The notes beneath the pieces were generated by a model. That model searched no databases and had not been told where the DNA came from. It saw only the letters and a program-made list of their open reading frames with translations. Positions 52,625 through 60,735 of a stretch of DNA of 64,000 bases are shown one piece after another. A program made the translations under genes and the position numbers. Position 1 is the first letter of the stretch; every line of letters starts with the position of its first letter. The stretch is from Bacillota bacterium (GTDB lineage: Bacteria > Bacillota > Clostridia > Christensenellales > JAEXRW01). The DNA is taken from assembly GCA_023454175.1 (NCBI GenBank), contig JAEXRW010000008.1, positions 124,001 through 188,000 on the forward strand, read 5' to 3'.

Positions 52625-53440
52625 TTAACCCGCTTTCTTCAATATCGAAGGCATGACATATTTGTACCGGGTCATGTTCCTGTCCACAGATTCCGACTGC
52701 CCGATGAAAAGGTAGCCCCCCGGCTTTGTCGCGTCATAAAACCGTTCGATCAGTTCATTCTTTGAGTCCTTGTCAAAGTAGATCATCACGTTGCGGCAAA
52801 AGATCACGTCGAACTGCTTTTTGAAGGGGAAATGCCCCTCCATCAGGTTGAACGTACGGAAGATCACTTCATCCCGGATCTCTTTTCTCACCTGCCACTG
52901 TCCGCCGGCCAGCTTGTGAAAATAGGAAAGCTTCCACCCCGGCGGCACCTTTTCCAGGTTTTCCGCGGGATAGATGCCTTCCACCGCCGCATTCAGCGCC
53001 TTGGCCGAGATGTCGGTAGCCAGTATTTTCGAGTCCCACTGCTTTTTTTCATCCTCCAGGAAATCGCTGATCAGCATGGCCAGGGTGTAGGGTTCCTCGC
53101 CCGTGGAACAGCCCGCGCTCCAGATGCGCATATCCTTTTCCCGGACGTTTGCCTTGAGTTCGGGCAGTATCACCCGCTGGAAATAGACGAAATGGTCCCA
53201 TTCGCGCATGAAATAGGAATAGTTCGTGGTCAGGTGGTTCACCAGTTGCTGGCGCTCCCCGCCGGATGGGTCGTCCATCACCGTCTTGATGAAGGCGCCG
53301 TAATCGTCATAGCCCCGCTTCGTGAGGTAATTGCCCAGGCGTCCCTCCACCAGCGTCCGCTTTGCGCGCAGGTTGATCCCGTAATTCCTGTTCATGTATT
53401 CCGTCAATGTGCGGAATTCTTCATCCTTCAGTTGCAGCAT
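52625..53440 (-). CDS. cheR: Chemotaxis receptor methyltransferase CheR
   Basis: 271 residues. N-terminal helical domain (YGINLRAKRTLVEGRLGNYLTKRG) and the SAM-binding domain with WSAGCSTGEEPYTLAM, ILATDISAKALNAA and FCRNVMIYFD. Methylates chemoreceptor glutamates, opposing CheB. Confidence 0.97.
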   Translation of the reverse strand: MLQLKDEEFRTLTEYMNRNYGINLRAKRTLVEGRLGNYLTKRGYDDYGAFIKTVMDDPSGGERQQLVNHLTTNYSYFMREWDHFVYFQRVILPELKANVREKDMRIWSAGCSTGEEPYTLAMLISDFLEDEKKQWDSKILATDISAKALNAAVEGIYPAENLEKVPPGWKLSYFHKLAGGQWQVRKEIRDEVIFRTFNLMEGHFPFKKQFDVIFCRNVMIYFDKDSKNELIERFYDATKPGGYLFIGQSESVDRNMTRYKYVMPSILKKAG

Positions 53441-53532
53441 TTTCTCACCTTGTAGTTTGGATTATGCCTGATATGCAGGTTACATGCGGTAGAGCCGATA
53501 ACCGCTTTCACCGGTTCATGGCCGGTGTTTTT

Positions 53533-53997
53533 TTAATCTTCCGCCGCCAGGAGCCTTTCGCAGTCCAGCAGCAGCTTGGGCCCTTCGTCCGTTACGCCGA
53601 TGCCCGAGAGGAATTTATTGTACAGCCCGCTGCGGAAATCCGGTGCGGGTTCGATATGCGCATCGTCGATGTTCGTCACCTCGGCCACGCTGTCCACGAT
53701 GAATCCCACCGTCACGTCCGCCGCGTCCACCACGATGATGCAGGTCCGCTCGCTGTACGCGATTTGTTCCTTGTGGAAGCGCAGGCGCATGTCGATCACA
53801 GGGATCACCTTGCCCCGCAGGTTGATGATGCCCAGCACATAGTCGGGTGTTTCGGGCACGATGGTGATGGGGTGCATGCCGATGATCTCCGTCACATGGC
53901 GTATTTCAAACCCGTACGTCTCCCCGCCCACCCGGAATGTCATATACCGCCCGTGCTGGGTGTCTTCCTCTTCCAGCATCTTTGCCGCTTCGGCCAT
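53533..53997 (-). CDS. cheW: Chemotaxis coupling protein CheW
   Basis: 154 residues. FRVGGETYGFEIRHVTEIIGMHPITIVPETPDYVLGIINLRGKVIPVIDMRLRF is the classical CheW core linking CheA to receptors. ATG 53997 has GGGGG eight bases before it; a GTG seven codons earlier (54018) is less well placed. It lies 92 bases before cheR. Confidence 0.95.
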   Translation of the reverse strand: MAEAAKMLEEEDTQHGRYMTFRVGGETYGFEIRHVTEIIGMHPITIVPETPDYVLGIINLRGKVIPVIDMRLRFHKEQIAYSERTCIIVVDAADVTVGFIVDSVAEVTNIDDAHIEPAPDFRSGLYNKFLSGIGVTDEGPKLLLDCERLLAAED

Positions 53998-54057
53998 ATC
54001 TTTGTCCCCCGTCTGCACTATTTGTAAATATTAACGATATAAACTTTGCAAGGCTCC

Positions 54058-54188
54058 CCTCGCAGGGTCATAATAATTACCCCCGCAGGGCTTGCAACAA
54101 TTCTTGATTTTTTAACTCTTAATCATTAACTGCTTATCCCCGCAGGGCCAGCCTTAACTCTCAACTGTCAACTTTCAACTCTCAACTA
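54058..54188 (-). repeat. Composite repeat between yaaR and cheW
   Basis: On the minus strand, from the yaaR stop: AGTTGAGAGTTGAAAGTTGACAG units, CCCTGCGGGG, then AGTTAATGATTAAGAGTTAA units, a second CCCTGCGGGGG and a CCCTGCGAGGGG. No gene is visible. Confidence 0.65.
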
Positions 54189-54641
54189 TAGAAACATGTC
54201 CACCAGTATTCCGCGGATGTCATCGGCCATCTGCATCAGTGCGATATTGTCCGCCTGGTCCTTCAGGACCTCGGAGGCCATGTCGTCGAGTTTCTGGTTG
54301 ATCCTGCGTATCAGCGCAAAGACCTTGTGCCTGCCGTTGAGATCCGTCTTGGATAGCTTGGAAAAAGCATAGGAGTTGCTCACCGTCTCGTTCACCAGTT
54401 GGGTGATCAGCTCCCTGTATTTCTGCAGTTCCTTTATGTCCGCCCTTTTGGCGACCACTGCGCCCTGGGCATAGATGCTGTCCGTCAGGTCCTTTATATG
54501 CTTTTCATAGTTTGCATTGTAGACCGTATTCAGCTGCCGGCGAAATTCCAGCCCCGCGTCCATATTCCCGTGTCTTTCTTCGGGGGAAGGGGTCCTGAAT
54601 ATCTCCACCTTGGATTTGTTGATGTCCTCTATCTTCATCAT
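54186..54641 (-). CDS. YaaR-family (DUF327) protein
   Basis: 151 residues, all helical. EFRRQLNTVYNANYEKHIKDLTDSIYAQGAVVAKRADIKELQKYRELITQLVNETVSNSYAFSK is typical YaaR. Function unknown; in Clostridia YaaR genes often accompany flagellar genes. It lies 71 bases past the FliT-like gene, in the fliD run. Confidence 0.85.
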   Translation of the reverse strand: MMKIEDINKSKVEIFRTPSPEERHGNMDAGLEFRRQLNTVYNANYEKHIKDLTDSIYAQGAVVAKRADIKELQKYRELITQLVNETVSNSYAFSKLSKTDLNGRHKVFALIRRINQKLDDMASEVLKDQADNIALMQMADDIRGILVDMFL

Positions 54642-54712
54642 CGTGATTGCCTGCCTTTAGTGGGCCGGGGTTTTCATGCCCTGGCCCGCGGGTGCTGTTG
54701 CATGTGATGGCT

Positions 54713-55132
54713 TTACTTTTTCTTGTCGATGAAGGATCCGTCCTGGACGCCGATGTTCATCGTATAGCTCTGGATGCCCTTGCGCGTCTGCTTGATCTGT
54801 GCGATCTTGCCCGAGTACTCCTTCAGTTTGGATTCGGCCAGTTGGATGTTTTCTGCATCCTGCGCCTGTATGGCGAGTAGCAGTTGGTATATCTCGTCTT
54901 CCGCCTGGATGCTGCCGGGAGAGGGTTGCAGCGTCACGATCGTGGCGTTGAGTTTGTCGATCTCCGCCGCCAGACTGTCCCGCTCCGCCATGCACCTGTT
55001 CAACCCTTCCATGTCCTCGCCTTCTATGAGGGCCGGCTGCCGGGCGGATACTTCCAGTATCTTTTTGAGCAGTCCGTGTTTTGTTTTGAGCGTTTCTGCC
55101 TGGCCCGGACCGGGCTGTTTCATTTCGTCCAT
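54713..55132 (-). CDS. FliT/FlgN-like helical chaperone
   Basis: 139 residues. ATG 55132 follows AGAGGAAT, 2 bases after the fliS stop. Long amphipathic helices (LKTKHGLLKKILEVSARQPALIEGEDMEGLNRCMAERDSLAAEIDKLNATI) resemble FlgN/FliT export chaperones. The place after fliS is that of fliT in many operons, but sequence evidence is limited to helix pattern. Confidence 0.7.
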   Translation of the reverse strand: MDEMKQPGPGQAETLKTKHGLLKKILEVSARQPALIEGEDMEGLNRCMAERDSLAAEIDKLNATIVTLQPSPGSIQAEDEIYQLLLAIQAQDAENIQLAESKLKEYSGKIAQIKQTRKGIQSYTMNIGVQDGSFIDKKK

Positions 55133-55134
55133 CG

Positions 55135-55530
55135 TTATTCCTCTGCCACGCTCATGCTGGTGGGATTCAGCTTTTGTACCTGCACCCACGCTTCCTTCAG
55201 GTTGGACAGCATTTCGATCAGCGGTTCGATATGCGAGGCATCCTTGTTGATGTTGGCCTCCATGATCTCCCGCGTCATGAAATCGTACAGGTTCATCAGG
55301 TCCTTGGCGATGGGATACTGCAGGTCCAGGCTCATTGTCAGCTCGAGCAGTATCTGTTGTGCTTTTTGAAATGCGGTGTTGGCATTGGGTGCATCCTTGC
55401 TCTCCACGGCCATCCTGGCCAGCCTCAGCTGTTTGATTGCGCCTTCGTACAGCATGATGATCAGTTTTACCGGGTGCGCCGTCATGACGCCTTGCTGTTT
55501 GTATTGCTCATAAGGATTGCCCATAGCCAT
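55135..55530 (-). CDS. fliS: Flagellin export chaperone FliS
   Basis: 131 residues. NPYEQYKQQGVMTAHPVKLIIMLYEGAIKQLRLA and FQKAQQILLELTMSLDLQYPIAKDLMNLYDFMTREIMEAN are standard FliS blocks. Binds flagellin before export. 38 bases after fliD. Confidence 0.96.
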   Translation of the reverse strand: MAMGNPYEQYKQQGVMTAHPVKLIIMLYEGAIKQLRLARMAVESKDAPNANTAFQKAQQILLELTMSLDLQYPIAKDLMNLYDFMTREIMEANINKDASHIEPLIEMLSNLKEAWVQVQKLNPTSMSVAEE

Positions 55531-55568
55531 GATAGATGTGTTCCTCCCGCAATGTTATCGTTTGTAGG

Positions 55569-57095
55569 TTATTTGCCTGATCCGAACTGTGATGCGAGCC
55601 AGGAAGACTGGCTGTTCAGTTTGGAAAGCGCCGTCTCCATGGCGGTGAATTTGGCATAGTAACGGTCTTCGTTCTTCGCCATCATATCCGTCAGGTCTGT
55701 CAGTTTTTTGTCCGCCAGCTTGATGCTGTCGTCCAGGTTGTCCAGCGTGACCTGTGTATTGTTCTTTGTGTAGGTGTTGATCGAGTCCGATAACCTGGTG
55801 ATCAATCCCGATTCATTAAACTTTGTCGCGGAGTTCGTCGATGTGGAGGTGCTTGTAAAAAGCGCCGCTACTTCATAAGGGTTGTTTTCGATTGCCGTAC
55901 GGAGCTTTGTCTCATCGATGGTGATCTTGCCCTTGTCCTTGTACGATCCCGTCGTGAGCCCGATATCCGAAAGCGTTTTGCCCACCCCCGCCACTTTTGT
56001 ATAAAAGGCTGTGCGCATCGTGTCCAGCATGCCTGTGATGGTGGAATCGCCTTTCAAAAGGCCGCTCTTGGCGAGTTTGTCCCATGTTTCCGCCTGTTTG
56101 TCACTGAGCTGTGAACGTTGTTCATCCGTCAGCGGTGGATAGGCTCTGTGCGTCTCCTCATCCAGTTTGGACTGGAGCGCAGCTATGAGGGTGTTGTAAT
56201 TGCTTACAAAAGTTTTGATTTTGTTTACGGTGGCGTCCACGTCGCGCTCCACGTTGAAGGAGACTGCGCTGTCCGTCTTGTTTTTCAGCGTATAGGAGAT
56301 GCCGTCGATGGAGAAGGTGTTGGTTTCCTTCTCGACCCGCACGCCTTCGATATGCATGATGGCGTTCTTGCCGGACTTGTTCTGTTCCTCTATCCCAAAT
56401 GCATTGGTCCTCGCAGCAAAAGCGTTCCCTGTGAGGTTGTCGATGTTTACGCTGCTGGAGAGTCCCGTCTTTTTGGATGTGATGGTGAAGCCCTTGCTCA
56501 GGCTGCTGTAGCTCATCGTCACCCCTGCATCCTTGTCGGCATTGACGCTCATCATCATGTCCCCCAGCGTCGTATCATCCGTGAACGAAAACGTCTTGCC
56601 GTTGATGGAGAAGGAGATGGCATGGTCGACAAATTCCAGCTTCGTATTCAGGTCCAGGTCTTTCAGCTGGGTGGATGTGGCAAGCGCGTTGGCGGATAGA
56701 TTGGTGCTTTTGAGCTGTGCGGCTTCCGCCAGCTGCTGGATATCGTTGATGGTGATATTGCCCGCCGTGGCCGAAGAGCCCGCGCTCACCGACACAGCCG
56801 AGGAATTATCCAGCATCGTCACCTTGTATGTATTGTATGCGCCGGCGCTCATCATGTTGGTATCGGCCTTCAGCATGCTCATGTTTTGGGCGCGGAAATC
56901 CTTCAAGAGGGTCGAGACCTCGTCATAAGCATCTTTTTTCCATTCCAGCTTCGTCTTTGCCTGAAACTGCCTGTCCACTTTTGCCTGGTCGATCTTCAGC
57001 AGGCTCTTTACGATACTGTCCGTATCCAGGCCCGAAGACATGCCGTTCAGCCGCAGTATCTGGCTGCTGAGTGCGCTCATAGAATTGGTCGCCAT
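55569..57095 (-). CDS. fliD: Filament cap protein FliD
   Basis: 508 residues. N-terminal LRLNGMSSGLDTDSIVKSLLKIDQAKVDRQFQAKTKLEWKKDAYDEV and C-terminal coiled part (LDNLDDSIKLADKKLTDLTDMMAKNEDRYYAKFTAMETALSKLNSQSSWLASQF) are the FliD ends. ATG 57095 has CGGAGGG upstream. Leads the fliD-fliS-fliT-like-yaaR run. Confidence 0.96.
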   Translation of the reverse strand: MATNSMSALSSQILRLNGMSSGLDTDSIVKSLLKIDQAKVDRQFQAKTKLEWKKDAYDEVSTLLKDFRAQNMSMLKADTNMMSAGAYNTYKVTMLDNSSAVSVSAGSSATAGNITINDIQQLAEAAQLKSTNLSANALATSTQLKDLDLNTKLEFVDHAISFSINGKTFSFTDDTTLGDMMMSVNADKDAGVTMSYSSLSKGFTITSKKTGLSSSVNIDNLTGNAFAARTNAFGIEEQNKSGKNAIMHIEGVRVEKETNTFSIDGISYTLKNKTDSAVSFNVERDVDATVNKIKTFVSNYNTLIAALQSKLDEETHRAYPPLTDEQRSQLSDKQAETWDKLAKSGLLKGDSTITGMLDTMRTAFYTKVAGVGKTLSDIGLTTGSYKDKGKITIDETKLRTAIENNPYEVAALFTSTSTSTNSATKFNESGLITRLSDSINTYTKNNTQVTLDNLDDSIKLADKKLTDLTDMMAKNEDRYYAKFTAMETALSKLNSQSSWLASQFGSGK

Positions 57096-57145
57096 GGTGA
57101 TCCCTCCGTTTCCCAAATTGGATGGTAAACTTTATATCATTATAT

Positions 57146-57172
57146 ATATCGGTATTTGCGCCCCAAACTTTA
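57146..57172 (-). promoter_or_regulatory. Sigma-28 promoter of fliD
   Basis: On the minus strand TAAA (57172-57169), 15 bases, ACCGATAT (57153-57146), 50 bases before the fliD start. Farther up (57331-57351) AATGCGTC...GACGCATT forms a hairpin of unknown role. Confidence 0.8.
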
Positions 57173-57418
57173 GCACAGGAAATGTTAACAATGTGGTTAT
57201 GGTGTTGTTCTTTCTCGCAAACCTGCAATCGCTGTGCGTAATTAGTATCTTCATTATACCATTATTATCCTTCTATCACCCATAATTTGTATATATTCTG
57301 TTCCTCAGCGAATGCATCGTTCTGCCGGCGAATGCGTCGATTTGACGCATTTATTATCGTGCGTTCTCAGACATTCTTTAACCGGGCAAAAAGAATTTTC
57401 TTCATGGCGCATCAGACA

Positions 57419-57441
57419 GAAAAAGACGCTCCGGGGAGCGT
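57419..57441 (-). terminator. Terminator of the CHAP-like protein gene
   Basis: On the minus strand ACGCTCC-CC-GGAGCGT followed by CTTTTTC. Confidence 0.75.
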
Positions 57442-57502
57442 TTGAGCCATGTAGTATTTGAGAACTGGATGAAAGGATACTGCCTGCAGGGCATGCTTTT
57501 TT

Positions 57503-58504
57503 TTATAGATGTGCGAAGTATTTGACCTTTGAAAGGCCCTTGCCATATATTGAGCTGATGTACGCGCCGTTTTTCAGCCTGCGCCCCGCCTGTGCGATAT
57601 AGACCCCTTTTTCGGGGTCGTATTTGCCGTCCGGAGAGGGGCGCACCATCTGCATGTGCCCATGCCCGTCCGGGTTCTTGTAGGCGGTCACGGCCGGATG
57701 CCCCGCATTGGCCATCTTTTGCGCCTGTTCGGCCGTCACTTCATGCCAGCCGTACCGTGGCCCGTGCTCGAGCAGCCAGCCATGCATTTCATTGGCGTTC
57801 ATGTAATTGGCGCCCTTCGTATCGGGGTAATGCAGGATATCGCCTGTTTTGAAGTCAGTGTAATAAGGGATCTCCGCCCCCATGGCCTTTGTCACGTCCC
57901 AGCAGAAGATGTTGCAGTACGTCCCGCCGGATTTGCCTGGCTGGTACCTGCCGTTGGTCTCCACCTGGAATTGATCGATCACTGCGTTGTACATGGGCGC
58001 GCTCCGGTTGGAGGCATCGCTTTTGAGGGGCGGGTTCGCCGGACGGGATTGGGCCAGGGGCATGCCGGATATGCTGTTCTTGCCAAAGACGTTCGTTCCC
58101 ACCTTGTCCAGCACATTGGTATCGTAACCGGTCCCCATCAATGATTCGTACAATGTATTCTTTTGTGCCGTCCCCATCCCCGTTATGGACGGTAATAGCT
58201 GTGCCATCAGGTCTTTCCCGTCGCCCTCCCCGTTCTGCAGCGCGCTGCACAGGAGCATCAGCATCGACATCGTGCTCCCGCCGCCGCTTGAGGCTGTGCC
58301 GTTTGCACTGCCTTCCCCGAAAAGGGACTGCGTCAGCATGTTGTTCAGCTGCGAGTTGACGATGTTGGAAAGGGTCTCCGCCTTCTGTTCCGCTGCGAGC
58401 GCGTCCGAGAAGGAGGAGGCACTTGCAGTCGTTTGGCTTGTCCCCGTTCTTTGCGCTTTGGGAACCGTGATATTGGTATCGGTACCGGTACTGATGATGT
58501 TCAC
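57503..58504 (-). CDS. Flagellar-locus protein with CHAP/NlpC-like Cys-His domain
   Basis: 333 residues from GTG 58504 (GGAGG seven bases before). The first 150 residues are Ser/Gly/Asn-rich and look flexible. Residues about 165-333 form a second domain with TYCNIFCWDVTKAMGAEIPYY (Cys197 followed by Asn) and HGHMQMVRP (His281/His283), the order expected of papain-like murein hydrolases (CHAP or NlpC/P60). No signal peptide is visible, so it could leave through the flagellar gate. No FlgJ is seen in the window, and this may open the wall for the rod. This is inference. Stands alone between two terminators. Confidence 0.6.
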   Translation of the reverse strand: MNIISTGTDTNITVPKAQRTGTSQTTASASSFSDALAAEQKAETLSNIVNSQLNNMLTQSLFGEGSANGTASSGGGSTMSMLMLLCSALQNGEGDGKDLMAQLLPSITGMGTAQKNTLYESLMGTGYDTNVLDKVGTNVFGKNSISGMPLAQSRPANPPLKSDASNRSAPMYNAVIDQFQVETNGRYQPGKSGGTYCNIFCWDVTKAMGAEIPYYTDFKTGDILHYPDTKGANYMNANEMHGWLLEHGPRYGWHEVTAEQAQKMANAGHPAVTAYKNPDGHGHMQMVRPSPDGKYDPEKGVYIAQAGRRLKNGAYISSIYGKGLSKVKYFAHL

Positions 58505-58556
58505 ATTTGTCCTCCATGCGCATACTTAGTAAAAAACCTTTGCCAGAGCAACAAAA

Positions 58557-58578
58557 TAAGTGCCCGTTTGGGCACTTT
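58557..58578 (-). terminator. Terminator after the FlhB-like gene
   Basis: On the minus strand AAGTGCCC-AAAC-GGGCACTT followed by ATTTTGTT. Confidence 0.75.
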
Positions 58579-58579
58579 C

Positions 58580-58612
58580 ATTATACATTATACATTATAA
58601 ATTTTACATTAT
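58580..58612 (-). repeat. Tandem ATAATGTAT repeat at the stop of the FlhB-like gene
   Basis: On the minus strand TAATGTAAAATTTATAATG and two further TATAATG units; the TAA stop of the gene at 58609 opens the run. Confidence 0.6.
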
Positions 58613-58896
58613 TTTGCGTATTCTTTGTCCAGCGTGGATACGAAAACGAGGATCTGCGCCACGATCTCATAGAGTTCCCGCGGGATCTCGTCGCCCACGC
58701 CCAGCTTGTTCAGCGCGCCCGCCAGGCTCTCGTCCTTCACCACCGGCACGCCGCTTTTCCCGGCTTCCGCCACGATACGATCGGCAACCAACCCCTTGCC
58801 TGCTGCCGTCACGATGGGCGCCCGGTTATGCTCCATGTCATATTTCAGTGCCGCCGCCTGCCGCGGCGTCTTTTTCGCATACTTTTTCATATTCAT
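58609..58896 (-). CDS. FlhB C-terminal domain-like protein (YlqH/EscU type)
   Basis: 95 residues. ALKYDMEHNRAPIVTAAGKGLVADRIVAEAGKSGVPVVKDESLAGALNKLGVGDEIPRELYEIVAQILVFV aligns with the cytoplasmic tail of FlhB without its membrane part and without the NPT cleavage site. Such stand-alone proteins (YlqH, FhlX) can substitute for the cleaved FlhB tail in other bacteria. Overlaps the FliK-like gene by 4 bases (ATGA). Confidence 0.85.
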   Translation of the reverse strand: MNMKKYAKKTPRQAAALKYDMEHNRAPIVTAAGKGLVADRIVAEAGKSGVPVVKDESLAGALNKLGVGDEIPRELYEIVAQILVFVSTLDKEYAK

Positions 58897-60506
58897 ACCC
58901 TCAGGTCCACAAAGCTGGCCGTCCGCCGGGAGTTCTCCACCATCGTCTGCGCCGCGTTCAGCGGGGTGGTCTTTTCATGCAACCGGGTGATGCGCGTATG
59001 CGCCAGCTGGTAGCCGATCTCGCCCAGCATCTCCTGCAGCCTGGATGTGTTTTGGCCGATGGTCTCCGCCGCGCCTTCCTTCTCGGTTTTGAATTGAAGG
59101 TAGACATACTTCTTTTCCACGCGGATCAGTGTCTCCACGCGCCCCATGTTCTGCGTATCCAGGCCGATAACGATCACGGCGTTCTCCGGGTCTATGCGCT
59201 TTCCCTTCCGGCTTCGCTTGTATACGAAAAGCTCCGCCGCCTCGCTGCGGTTGTTCACGTTCACCGGGATCTGGATATAGGTGAAAAGGCTGTTGTCCGA
59301 TATCAGCCGGCTCTGGGCGATCAATTGGTCTGTCTTCGCCGCCAGGTCCCCTCTGTTGGAAAGCGTGGAGTTGAGCAGCGCATCCTTGAGTTCCATCAGT
59401 TTCCGTTCCGCGCCCGATGCCGCCTCTTTCAGGTGTTTGCCGTCGTCCTCCGCCCCCTCCAGCCTCGCGAATAGGGCCAGGAGCTTGCCTGCTACGTCCT
59501 TTGCGGCCGATAAGCCCGTCTGCGGCGTTCCAACGGATGCCCCCGCCCCCTCGGGCGTTTCAAAGGCACTTATGAATGTGCCGGCCGCCTGCTGCAGTGC
59601 GCCCGCGATAGCGTCCCGCGCCTGCTGGGGCACCCGCCCGGGCAGGGCTGTGATGAATGCCTGCACCAGGGCCTGCGCTTCGCCTTCGGGTATTTGCGCG
59701 GCTTGCATGAGGAGGGTCGCGGCATCCTTCGTGAGCCCCAGTTGCTGCAGGACCCTTGCCGCCTGCGGGCTGGTGTCTGTGATGGCGTGTACCGCCGCCT
59801 GCATCGCCTTGGGATCGGCCGCAGTCATAACGCTGTCTTGCCCCGGTTTATCTGCTATGGGCGGGGCAGTCCCCGCCGGATGGTCCGTTTGAACGGTCGT
59901 GGCGGCCGGTGATTGTGCTTCAGCCCCCAGCGCTTCGCGAGCAATCGCTAGCATCGCGGGGAGCAGTTTCCCTGCGGATGCGTCCCCGGTGAGCAGCCTG
60001 TTCAGTGTCTGTATGTTTTCTTCCGTGATCTCGATATGGTTGGCCAGGAAAAATGCGGCTTCCAGCGGTTTCAGCTGGGGGAACTGCTTCAATGCCGATA
60101 GTGCCGTTCCCAGGGTGTCCGAATCCACCGCCACTCCCATCTCCTGCAGGATCTTCGCGGTCTGGATGGCAGCCGGGGCCTTCTGCAGCTCCGCGGGCAG
60201 TTGCTGTGTACTGGGTTTGATATTGCCTGCGTTCTGGTGGTCGTGTGCAAGGATCTGCAGTTTGAGCTGTCCGTTGCTCTTGTTTGCCATCAGCAGCAGG
60301 TTGTCGCCCTTGCTCAGTTCCGTGTCCAGTGCCCCCTGGGCGGACAATACGGTGCCGTCCGGCATACGCAGGTCCAGGGTGTTCCCGTTCATGGATACCA
60401 CCTGCGCGCGCAGGATGTCGCCCGCCTTGGGCAGCATCTGTTCTTTGGTTTGCACCTGGGGCTTCCCCACCGGTACCGGTGTCAGCCCCAGCGAATCGAT
60501 CCGCAT
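58893..60506 (-). CDS. Second FliK-like protein (YlqG-like)
   Basis: 537 residues. The N-terminus (GDILRAQVVSMNGNTLDLRMPDGTVLSAQ...GDNLLLMANKSNGQLKLQIL) is a beta-rich unit, the middle is Ala/Pro-rich, and the C-terminus (FTYIQIPVNVNNRSEAAELFVYKRS...VYLQFKTEKEGAAETIGQNTSRLQEMLGEIGYQL) resembles the FliK C-domain. In B. subtilis ylqG-ylqH form the same pair. The start lacks a clear ribosome site because a terminator ends only nine bases upstream. Confidence 0.75.
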   Translation of the reverse strand: MRIDSLGLTPVPVGKPQVQTKEQMLPKAGDILRAQVVSMNGNTLDLRMPDGTVLSAQGALDTELSKGDNLLLMANKSNGQLKLQILAHDHQNAGNIKPSTQQLPAELQKAPAAIQTAKILQEMGVAVDSDTLGTALSALKQFPQLKPLEAAFFLANHIEITEENIQTLNRLLTGDASAGKLLPAMLAIAREALGAEAQSPAATTVQTDHPAGTAPPIADKPGQDSVMTAADPKAMQAAVHAITDTSPQAARVLQQLGLTKDAATLLMQAAQIPEGEAQALVQAFITALPGRVPQQARDAIAGALQQAAGTFISAFETPEGAGASVGTPQTGLSAAKDVAGKLLALFARLEGAEDDGKHLKEAASGAERKLMELKDALLNSTLSNRGDLAAKTDQLIAQSRLISDNSLFTYIQIPVNVNNRSEAAELFVYKRSRKGKRIDPENAVIVIGLDTQNMGRVETLIRVEKKYVYLQFKTEKEGAAETIGQNTSRLQEMLGEIGYQLAHTRITRLHEKTTPLNAAQTMVENSRRTASFVDLRV

Positions 60507-60514
60507 GTCTTTGT

Positions 60515-60558
60515 CAAAAATGCAACCCTGTCAGAGTTTTGCTTCACTGCAGGGCTGC
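60515..60558 (-). terminator. Intrinsic terminator just before the FliK-like gene
   Basis: On the minus strand GCAGCCCTG (60558-60550) pairs with CAGGGTTGC (60530-60522), then A and five T. It ends about nine bases before the ATG at 60506. It could end the EF-hand-like transcript or act as an attenuator for the FliK-like pair. Confidence 0.65.
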
Positions 60559-60560
60559 AT
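60531..60560 (-). CDS. Possible 9-codon leader peptide overlapping the terminator
   Basis: On the minus strand ACGGAG precedes ATG 60560; the frame MQPCSEAKL ends in TGA at 60531. It covers the 5' arm of the terminator hairpin, so translation could keep the hairpin open. Tiny frames like this arise by chance, so it is only a suggestion. Confidence 0.2.
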   Translation of the reverse strand: MQPCSEAKL

Positions 60561-60689
60561 GTCTCCGTTTTTTTAATTCCAACTGGCAGTTATAGCGAGT
60601 TACGCAACTGGTTGTCTTTTTACTATAATCCTTGATTCTTTACCCGTTTTATATGCTTTCTGGGCTTACCGCAACTGTCAACTAACCCT

Positions 60690-60735
60690 GTGCAATCTAA
60701 TTTTCAATTCTCAATTTTCAATTCTCAATTTTTTA
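60690..60735 (-). repeat. AATTGAGAATTGAAA tandem repeat at the stop of the EF-hand-like gene
   Basis: On the minus strand three near-identical AATTGAGAATTGAA units begin within a few bases of the TAA stop. The remaining spacer 60561-60689 shows no gene. Confidence 0.6.
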
